From: Novacetimonas maltaceti
GTDB taxonomy: Bacteria > Pseudomonadota > Alphaproteobacteria > Acetobacterales > Acetobacteraceae
Direction: 5' to 3'
Assembly: GCF_002906255.1 (NCBI RefSeq)
Contig: NZ_POTC01000003.1
Span: 62,001-126,000, forward strand
Length of the DNA: 64,000 bases
The translations under genes and the position numbers were made by a program. Shown here one piece after another: positions 19,085 through 25,758 of the stretch; positions within the stretch are counted from its first letter, which is position 1, and each line of letters opens with the position of its first letter. Below the pieces are notes generated by a model. The model ran no database searches. It saw only the letters and a program-made list of their open reading frames with translations, and was not told the DNA's origin.

Positions 19085-19621
19085 TCACTCCGCGCCACCG
19101 GATGGGACACCCCGCGACACGGCGCCACCGGGGCGGGCGTCCTCCTCCTCCTGCGCCAGTGCTTCCGCCTGCCGCAGGATGCGTGACAGGGCCTGCACCG
19201 TCTGCCCCATCATTTCCGCCGGGACATCGCGCAGCAGGCGTCCTTCCACCTCGGCGCAGATTTCATGCAGGCGGGCGCACCTGCGCCGCCCCCCGACCGT
19301 CAGGAACAGGCTCTTGACCCGCCGGTCCACCGGGTCGGGACGCCGCTCCACCAGGCCTTCCCTTTCCAGCAGGTCGAGCACGCGCACCAGCGCGGAACTG
19401 TCGGTATTCATCGCCTGCGCCAGGTCACGCTGCGACACGCCATCGGGCATCATCATCAGGTAGGCCAGCGGGCGCATCATCGCCATGCTCATCCCCTCGG
19501 GGCGGATGGCGCGATCCAGCACCAGACGCCACGTATTGGACAGGCGCATCGTCAGGAACGTCATGCGCATGTCCTGGAAACCGCTTCCTTCGATATCGGG
19601 CATGGGGGGGCGTGCTGACAT
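19085..19621 (-). CDS. MarR-family transcriptional regulator
   Basis: About 178 residues with the winged helix-turn-helix of MarR/SlyA proteins: LMMMPDGVSQRDLAQAMNTDSSALVRVLDLLE (split by the turn) followed by the wing ERRPDPVDRRVKSLFLT. ATG 19621 is chosen because the frame upstream to 19768 is unlike the family and crosses the operator palindrome; a GGAG lies close upstream. It sits between the leftward export operon and the rightward FUSC exporter, so it is a plausible regulator of both. Palindromes with ACATTGA arms occur on each side of the gene. Confidence 0.9.
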   Translation of the reverse strand: MSARPPMPDIEGSGFQDMRMTFLTMRLSNTWRLVLDRAIRPEGMSMAMMRPLAYLMMMPDGVSQRDLAQAMNTDSSALVRVLDLLEREGLVERRPDPVDRRVKSLFLTVGGRRRCARLHEICAEVEGRLLRDVPAEMMGQTVQALSRILRQAEALAQEEEDARPGGAVSRGVPSGGAE

Positions 19622-19749
19622 GGGGCTCCAACGTGTCTGTCGCGGGTGGGCCTTCGATATCACGAAGGAAGATGCCGGGGGTGCCGGAATTCTGCACGGC
19701 ATCCCCGCATGCCCGGCGCAGGGATTGCGGCGACAGTTTCCAATGCACG

Positions 19750-19779
19750 CATAACATTGACATGGCAATGATTGTTATG
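19750..19779. promoter_or_regulatory. Inverted repeat in the marR/FUSC divergent region
   Basis: CATAACATTG at 19750-19759 is mirrored by CAATG (19766-19770) and TGTTATG (19773-19779) across ACATGG. The outer 7-bp arms CATAACA/TGTTATG are perfect. It lies 129 nt upstream of the MarR start and 115 nt upstream of the FUSC start, the usual place for a MarR operator. Confidence 0.5.
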
Positions 19780-19894
19780 AAATGAATATGCCGCCCCCAC
19801 TATCCGGGCGCCCCTGTGGAAGACTGCCCATGCCCCCGTCCCGTCCGTCCCCCTGCCCTCATCGTCGCGCCCGGACCGGGGGCGTGTGCCGGTA

Positions 19895-22033
19895 ATGGGC
19901 CTGTCGCACCTGCGCGACATCTTTCGCGACGATACGCAGTGGCGGGCCTTCATGGCCACGGCGGCGTTCAGCGCGCGCGTCCTGGTTTCAATGAGCATCG
20001 CGCTGTTCCTGGCCTTCAGTTTCCAGTTGCAGTCCCCGATGAGTTCCGTAACCACCGTCATGATTGTCGCCAACCCGGCGGTCGGCGCGCTGGTGTCCAA
20101 AAGCATCTGGCGCATGATCGGCACGGTCATCGGCGCGATCATCAGCGTGGCGCTGATGGCGGCCTTCGTGCAGTCGCCCATCCTCTACATCATGGCGCTG
20201 TCGGTCACGGTGGGGCTGGCGTGCATGGCGGCAACCTTCCTGCGGCTGTTCCGCGCCTATGCCGCGGTGCTGACGGGCTATACCATCGTCATCATCGCAG
20301 CCCCCGCCTTTGGCGATCCCGATGGGGTGTTCCTCAGCGCGCTTTCACGCCTGTCCGCCGTCGTGGTGGGCATCGTGACCACGGCGGCGGTATTCATGGT
20401 CACGTCACCACGCCGCTCCGACCCGCTGCTTGAACAGATCCGCACCATGTTCGGCGATACCGTCCGTTATGTGCTGTCGCGCCATGACGGGGAGGCCACG
20501 GCCATGACGGACGCCACGTTCCATGCCCGGCGTGCGGGGCTGCTGGCGCGGATCGGGAGCCTGTCCGATGCGGTGGAATATGCCGCAACCGACAATTACG
20601 ACATCAGCGTCCGCCATCGCGAAATCCGCGCGGGCCTTGCGCGCCTGTCGGGCATTGTCGCGTCCTACCATCCCCATGCGGTCATTGCCTGTGGCCCGGC
20701 GCATGGGTCGGCATCGCCGCTGGACGATCCCCCCGCCGACGGACTGATCGCGGACCTGATGCGCGCGCTGCTGCAGCGGGTCGAGGCAATGCCCCTTGCC
20801 GAGGGATGCGCGGATGGCTGCCTGCGGATCGCGCAGACGCGCGAGGCCCTGCTGGAACGGGCGGAGGGCACACCCTCCCCCCGGCAACTGCTGTTCCTTG
20901 ACGATGCGCGTGACCTGCTGTCACGGCTGGAACATGCGCTGCGCGACCTGGCCCATCGCGGCGGCAATGACCGCAGCCTGCGCCTGCGGCCGTTCATGGA
21001 ATGGCCCACGGCCCTGCGCAACGGCGCGCGCGGTGCGCTGACGACGCTGCTGGCGGGGCTGACATGGTATGTCCTGCACTGGACGGCGGGACCGATGATG
21101 ATGCTCTATGTCGTCGCGGCCTCCAGCCTGCTGTCCACCGCGCCATCGGCGTCACGCGCGTCGGGACTGCTGGCGGGCGGGACCGCGCTTGGCGTGCCTG
21201 CGGGGCTGTTGTGCCACCTGTTCGTGCTGCCCCGGATCGACGGGTACCCGCTGCTGTGCCTCAGCCTTGGGCTGTTCCTGCTGCCGGGGATATGGCTGCA
21301 ATTCAATCCGCGACTGGGGATCGGGGCATTCGGGTATTCCGTCTTTTCCACCATCATGCTGCAGATCAACAATCCCATTCACTACAACGACATCTCGCTC
21401 ATGAACGAATGGATGGCGATCCTGATGGGCTGCTGCATGCTGGTCCTGTCGTTCCGCGTCATCCTGCCGCCCAACCACCGGCTGGATGGTGCGCGGCTTG
21501 TCGCCTCCCTGTCGCGCAGCGTGCAGCGCCTCGCCCTTGGGCGTGCGTCCTTTCAGGGGCAGTGGATCATATGGGAAAACCTGCAACTGCAGAAAGTCGC
21601 ACGCCTGGCCATGCGCCTGTCGTTCTGTGCGCCCGCACCGGTCAGGAACCTTTATGTCGATGCGGCGCTGGCGGCCATCTCACTGGGGCGACTGGTGGAA
21701 CGCCTGCGCCGACTGGCGAATTCAGCCGACACGCCCGCGCCGGAACGCCGGGACGTGGCGGCGGCGCTCGCGGCATTCGGCAGCCTGACGCGCAACCCGC
21801 TGGCGACCGCGCAGGCCCTGCGCGACATCTGCGCGCGGGCAGGCGGCGGGCAGGCCCTGACCACCCTGCCGCCACGACGGATGGAGGCCGTCGCCTGCAT
21901 GGAACAGGCGGAACGGATCATCGCGGACATTCCCAACTTCCTGGATCGCAATGGCCCGATCCAGTGGTCCGATGATTATCCCCGTGCGCGTGAATTCCTG
22001 TCCGCTGCGCAATCTGGCGCGCCCGCGCCCTGA
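19895..22033 (+). CDS. FUSC-family inner-membrane protein (aromatic acid / organic acid exporter type)
   Basis: A 712-residue protein with two blocks of membrane helices (about residues 20-175 and 365-515) each followed by a soluble helical region, the architecture of the fusaric acid resistance/AaeB/YccS family. AaeB-type members export aromatic carboxylic acids together with an HlyD adaptor. Motifs such as SVTTVMIVANPAVGALVSKS and GFxxRPSDP-like SPRRSDPLLEQ are visible. ATG 19895 is chosen over GTG 19886. It is divergent from a MarR regulator and near an HlyD-ABC operon, suggesting a joint efflux response. The last 58 nt overlap the convergent tag gene. Confidence 0.88.
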   Translation: MGLSHLRDIFRDDTQWRAFMATAAFSARVLVSMSIALFLAFSFQLQSPMSSVTTVMIVANPAVGALVSKSIWRMIGTVIGAIISVALMAAFVQSPILYIMALSVTVGLACMAATFLRLFRAYAAVLTGYTIVIIAAPAFGDPDGVFLSALSRLSAVVVGIVTTAAVFMVTSPRRSDPLLEQIRTMFGDTVRYVLSRHDGEATAMTDATFHARRAGLLARIGSLSDAVEYAATDNYDISVRHREIRAGLARLSGIVASYHPHAVIACGPAHGSASPLDDPPADGLIADLMRALLQRVEAMPLAEGCADGCLRIAQTREALLERAEGTPSPRQLLFLDDARDLLSRLEHALRDLAHRGGNDRSLRLRPFMEWPTALRNGARGALTTLLAGLTWYVLHWTAGPMMMLYVVAASSLLSTAPSASRASGLLAGGTALGVPAGLLCHLFVLPRIDGYPLLCLSLGLFLLPGIWLQFNPRLGIGAFGYSVFSTIMLQINNPIHYNDISLMNEWMAILMGCCMLVLSFRVILPPNHRLDGARLVASLSRSVQRLALGRASFQGQWIIWENLQLQKVARLAMRLSFCAPAPVRNLYVDAALAAISLGRLVERLRRLANSADTPAPERRDVAAALAAFGSLTRNPLATAQALRDICARAGGGQALTTLPPRRMEAVACMEQAERIIADIPNFLDRNGPIQWSDDYPRAREFLSAAQSGAPAP

Positions 22034-22587
22034 TAATGGAGGCAGCCTGGGTCGTGATCGACAATCATCCCCATCGCCTGCATCCAGGCCTGGACGATGA
22101 CCGGCCCGACAAAACGGAACCCACGCGCCCGCAGCGCCGCCGACATGGCCTGCGACAGCGGGGATTGCGCCATGACCTGCCCGGTAAGGTTGTGGACAGG
22201 GCCATCGGGCGTCAGGCTCCATGCAAATGTTGCGAAATCCTCGCCACGTTCGTGCATGCGCAGCACGGCGCGGGCATTGCCGATCGTGGCCTCGATCTTG
22301 CGGCGTGCCCGGATGATGCCGGGATCGGCCATCAGGCGCGCGACATCATGGTCATCGAACGCCGCGACGCGCACCGGGTCGAAACCGGCAAACGCACGGC
22401 GGAATCCCTCCCGCCGCTTCAGGACCGTCAGCCATGACAGGCCGGCCTGGAATCCCTCCAGCATCAGGCCTTCCCACAGGGCGCGACCCTCATGGACGGG
22501 CCGGCCCCATTCCAGATCGTGGTAGGACGCCAGCAGTTCATTGTCCCCCACCCACGCACAGCGGCGCGACGACAGGCCATCGTTCAT
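21976..22587 (-). CDS. tag: DNA-3-methyladenine glycosylase I
   Basis: A 203-residue base-excision enzyme that removes 3-methyladenine from DNA. Family marks include CAWVGDNELLASYHDLEWGRPVHE (zinc cysteine and the HD-EWG block, split over residues 10-33), LEGFQAGLSWLTVLKRREGFRRAF and the GPV..QAWMQAMGMIVDH C-terminal zinc histidine/tryptophan region. A C-terminal Cys (GCLHYQ) can complete the zinc site. Its ATG overlaps the stop of the DUF763 gene as ATGA, so the two are translationally coupled. The 3' end overlaps the convergent FUSC gene by 58 nt. Confidence 0.93.
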   Translation of the reverse strand: MNDGLSSRRCAWVGDNELLASYHDLEWGRPVHEGRALWEGLMLEGFQAGLSWLTVLKRREGFRRAFAGFDPVRVAAFDDHDVARLMADPGIIRARRKIEATIGNARAVLRMHERGEDFATFAWSLTPDGPVHNLTGQVMAQSPLSQAMSAALRARGFRFVGPVIVQAWMQAMGMIVDHDPGCLHYQGAGAPDCAADRNSRARG

Positions 22588-23840
22588 CCCTCACGCTCCA
22601 TCTCCAGCGTGGGCGGCGGTTCATGGCCGAAGATGGAGCGGCCCCCATATTCATGGGACCTGCGCCGTTCCTGCGCGATGAAGTCGGGCAGGGCGGGACC
22701 GGTGGCATGGCGTTCCAGACGCCGGGCCTGCCGGTCGAGGCGGCGTATGGCGTCGAGGCGCTCCTCGTTCCCCAGCTTCGCCGCCGCAACCGCCGCCTTC
22801 ATGACCGAGATCGTGCGGTCATAGACGGCAACCGGCACGGGATAGGGCTGGCGATCCTTGCCCCCATGGGCCAGCGAAAAGCGCGCCGGGTCGGAAAACC
22901 GGCAGGGCGCGCCATGCACGACCTCCGCCACCTGCGCCAGCGACAGCACGGTGCGCGCGCCGACACCGGGCACCAGAAGCAGGTCGGCAAAATCCTGCGG
23001 ACCGCACTGCGCCGCCGCCGCCAGCGCCCCATGCAGGCGACGCAGCACCACATCGGCGGGGCGCACGTCATGGTGTTCGGGCATGACCAGATGCGGCAGG
23101 AATGGCGTGTCCGTAACGAGCGGCGTCCTGCCCCCGCGCAGGCGTGAGACCTCATGCACGATACGGTCAGGCCCAAGGTCGCCAAGAAGTTCGAGTTGCC
23201 CCTGGCGCGAAGGTGCCGCGCGCTGGTCCGTCAGGTTGACGATCGCCCCCTGCTGGCGTCCCTCGATGGCGGCATGCGGGGTTTCGACAAAACTGCGCAA
23301 CCCTTCCGACAGCCAGTGATAGCGCCGGGCAAGGCGCTGCGTGCCGTTCATGCCCTGCTGCACGACCGTCCAGCGCCCGTCATCCGTGACGAAGAAGCCA
23401 TGCAGGTACAGGTCGAACCCGTCCTGCACCGCCGCGCTGTCCACCTTTGCCACCAGCCTGCTGGCGCGTATCCATGCGGTGGCGTCGCCGCCGGTCCTCT
23501 CCGCCACCGACAGCAGTTCATCAGGGGTGCGACGCGAATGTCGTCCCCTGCCGCCACAGACATGCAGGCCAAGTTCATGCGAAACCGGGGCAAGGCCACG
23601 CTTGAGCGCGCCGATCACGCTTGTCGTGATGCCGGAGGAATGCCAGTCCATGCCGATCACGGCGCCAAGGGACTGGAACCAGAAAGGATGGGCAAGGCGA
23701 CGGAGGAATTCGTCGCGCCCGTAATGATGGATGATTGCCTGCGCGATGATACCGCCAAGGCGGGCCATACGCTGCCCCAGCCATTGCGGCACCCGCCCGC
23801 CATGAAGCGGCATATCCGCGCTGCCTGCCCGTCGTGCCAT
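22584..23840 (-). CDS. DUF763-family protein, probable DNA-processing or repair function
   Basis: About 418 residues that match DUF763 by the start block GSADMPLHGGRVPQWLGQRMARLG, the central GMDWHSSGITTSVIGALK and the histidine/arginine-rich GLHVCGGRGRHSRRTPDELL. Toward the C-terminus LLLVPGVGARTVLSLAQVAEVVHG looks like a helix-hairpin-helix, a DNA-contacting element. ATG 23840 is chosen since the family begins just before the GSAD block and GGGGAT lies 10 nt upstream; ATGs at 23849 and 23885 are alternatives. No function is established to my knowledge. Four-nt overlap with tag suggests a role in repair of alkylated DNA, which is inference. Confidence 0.82.
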   Translation of the reverse strand: MARRAGSADMPLHGGRVPQWLGQRMARLGGIIAQAIIHHYGRDEFLRRLAHPFWFQSLGAVIGMDWHSSGITTSVIGALKRGLAPVSHELGLHVCGGRGRHSRRTPDELLSVAERTGGDATAWIRASRLVAKVDSAAVQDGFDLYLHGFFVTDDGRWTVVQQGMNGTQRLARRYHWLSEGLRSFVETPHAAIEGRQQGAIVNLTDQRAAPSRQGQLELLGDLGPDRIVHEVSRLRGGRTPLVTDTPFLPHLVMPEHHDVRPADVVLRRLHGALAAAAQCGPQDFADLLLVPGVGARTVLSLAQVAEVVHGAPCRFSDPARFSLAHGGKDRQPYPVPVAVYDRTISVMKAAVAAAKLGNEERLDAIRRLDRQARRLERHATGPALPDFIAQERRRSHEYGGRSIFGHEPPPTLEMEREG

Positions 23841-23996
23841 GCCCCACATCCCCAGAACATTCCGTAAACATGTCCTGTAGCACATGGCCGGCCCCACAGG
23901 CCAGACATCAGGGGGCCTGCATGGAAAACGGTATTTCCAACATTGCCGCAGGCTGCATTTTTTGAAAAACCACGTGTTCGCGGAAGATTTCTTGAA

Positions 23997-24012
23997 GTTC
24001 CCTGCCGGGAAC
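23997..24012 (-). terminator. Short stem-loop after the Rrf2 gene
   Basis: GTTCCC and GGGAAC form a 6-bp stem with a TGCC loop 12 nt past the Rrf2-family stop codon. There is no T-run immediately after it, so it is a weak candidate terminator. Confidence 0.35.
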
Positions 24013-24024
24013 GTCTGTCGGGCA

Positions 24025-24510
24025 TTACTGCGTGACGGGCGCTGCGCCGCGGGTATCCGTCACCTGCGCCACGGCAAATATCTGGCGCAGGACAATACAT
24101 TCCTCGTCCGTCAGCAGGCTGCCCAGCGTGGCATCGTCGAGTACGGACATGAAGGCCGCCAGCGCCTGCCCCAGCAGTCCCCGCAGGCTGCACTGCCGTG
24201 CCAGCACGCAGGACCGGCCATCGGTGGTCGTGGATTCACACGCGACAAGGTTCATGTCCTCCTCCGTGTAACGGACGACATCGCCAATGCGTATTTCATC
24301 CGCCGCACGGGCCAGCGTCATGCCGCCGCCGCGCCCGCGCATCGTCTGGATGAACCCGCCGCGCCCGAGTTTGTGTATGACCTTGACCAGATGGTTTTCG
24401 GAAATGCCATAGGCATTTGCCACTTCGCGGATGGAAACCCTGCGATCCGTATGAAGCCCTACGTAAAATAATGTCCGCAAGGCGTAGTCAGTATGTAAGG
24501 TCATCCGCAT
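24025..24510 (-). CDS. Rrf2-family regulator with NsrR-like cysteine triad
   Basis: A 161-residue Rrf2-type repressor: N-terminal winged HTH (MTLHTDYALRTLFYVGL, IREVANAYGISENHLVKVIHKL, GRGGGMTLAR) and three cysteines at about residues 91, 101 and 107 (C-x9-C-x5-C), the pattern that holds a [2Fe-2S] or [4Fe-4S] cluster in NsrR/IscR/RirA proteins. The spacing and the LHTDYALR start are closest to NsrR, which senses nitric oxide. No nitric-oxide detoxification gene is adjacent, so the regulon is unknown. Start codons at 24516 (GTG), 24510 and 24504 are all possible. Confidence 0.88.
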   Translation of the reverse strand: MRMTLHTDYALRTLFYVGLHTDRRVSIREVANAYGISENHLVKVIHKLGRGGFIQTMRGRGGGMTLARAADEIRIGDVVRYTEEDMNLVACESTTTDGRSCVLARQCSLRGLLGQALAAFMSVLDDATLGSLLTDEECIVLRQIFAVAQVTDTRGAAPVTQ

Positions 24511-24748
24511 GCGCACGTCATAACATTGGCATCATGCGTGAAAAAGGGAAAACAAAAGATACTAGTTTTATCTATGTTTGTGAAAATAACTTCAAATTCT
24601 TCATTTCCGCCTGTCATCCGCGCCATTCGGGATCGTAACGGAAACAAACCATCAGACATCACAGATTTGTGATAAAACAATGCGACTGGTCACTTATGAC
24701 GCCCTGACAACACGATATCCGAATCGCACATGCCTGCGCCGGGACAGC

Positions 24749-24791
24749 GCGGTCACCTGCCGCCGCCTCAATGGCAGTTGCAGGTGACCGC
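24749..24791 (-). terminator. Large stem-loop downstream of ppsR
   Basis: A perfect 12-bp stem (GCGGTCACCTGC against GCAGGTGACCGC) with a 19-nt loop begins 8 nt past the ppsR stop on the minus strand. It is probably the end of the ppdK-ppsR unit. No T-tract follows, so it may act as a 3' stabilising hairpin instead. Confidence 0.45.
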
Positions 24792-24798
24792 GGCCGGA

Positions 24799-25701
24799 TC
24801 AGTCTTTTTCAGGAATGGCGCGTATGTTTTCCATGTCCGCGCCATATGCCATCCTGCGTAATGGCGGATGGGACATCATGTCGATGATCGCGGCGGCGGT
24901 TTCCTCCACCGAACGATGCGTCACATTGATGACCGGCCAGCCATGCTGCGCGCATAGCCGCCGCGCCCAGACCAGTTCTTCCTGCACCCGCATCGGATCG
25001 ACATAGGGGCGCATGGACTCATCGGAAACCCTGCGCCGGGCAAACTTGCGCCCCGGCAGCATCATCCCCACGCGGGAGCGGCGGATTTCCACAAGGGTAT
25101 GCGGATCGATCATCAGGCCGACCACCGTTCCCCTGTAATCCAGCAGCCCGTCAGGCAGGGGCACGCCCTGCACCAGCGGGACATTTGCCGCACGTATCCC
25201 GCGATTTGCCAGATAGAAGCAGGTCGGGGTCTTTGACGTCCGCGACACCCCCACCAGGACGACATCCGCGTCCTCCAGCGATTTGACACGCTGTCCGTCA
25301 TCATGGCCGACGACATACTGCATGGCGTCGATCCGCCGGCGGTATTCGTCATCCATGACATACTGGCCGCCGGGATGACGCTCGGCTCGGGTGCCGGTTT
25401 CCCGTTCCAGAAAATAGATCGTGCTGTCGAGGATGTTTTCAACCTGCACCCCCATGCCGCGGCACCCCGCACGCAGCGCGTCACGCAGGCTTGGCGTCGT
25501 CAGCGAGGACAGCACCGGCCCCGGTTCCGCAGCGATCCCCGCCAGCACACGCCCCACCTGTATCTGGGAGCGTACAAGGTTCCAGTTGCGCGGGATAAAG
25601 GATGAATCCCGAAATTGCGCGCCACAGGCACGCACAACCGCTTCGAGTGTCTGGCCCGTGGCCTCCGACACCAGATGCAGGACAATCGGCCGAGTATTCA
25701 T
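24799..25701 (-). CDS. ppsR: PPDK/PEP-synthase regulatory kinase-pyrophosphorylase (DUF299)
   Basis: A 300-residue bifunctional regulator that inactivates its target by ADP-dependent phosphorylation of a threonine and reactivates it by Pi-dependent dephosphorylation. The P-loop-like motif GVSRTSKT spans residues about 151-158, after LEDADVVLV; the N-terminal LHLVSEATGQTLEAVVRA and C-terminal VTHRSVEETAAAII blocks are also standard. It follows ppdK by 57 nt on the same strand, so the target is almost certainly that pyruvate phosphate dikinase. The symbol ppsR is borrowed from the PEP-synthase version; the PPDK version is often called PDRP. Confidence 0.93.
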   Translation of the reverse strand: MNTRPIVLHLVSEATGQTLEAVVRACGAQFRDSSFIPRNWNLVRSQIQVGRVLAGIAAEPGPVLSSLTTPSLRDALRAGCRGMGVQVENILDSTIYFLERETGTRAERHPGGQYVMDDEYRRRIDAMQYVVGHDDGQRVKSLEDADVVLVGVSRTSKTPTCFYLANRGIRAANVPLVQGVPLPDGLLDYRGTVVGLMIDPHTLVEIRRSRVGMMLPGRKFARRRVSDESMRPYVDPMRVQEELVWARRLCAQHGWPVINVTHRSVEETAAAIIDMMSHPPLRRMAYGADMENIRAIPEKD

Positions 25702-25758
25702 GGGACCCTACAGGTACGGTGCCGCCGCACAGGCAGCGGCACCGCCTGCCTCTGCGCG

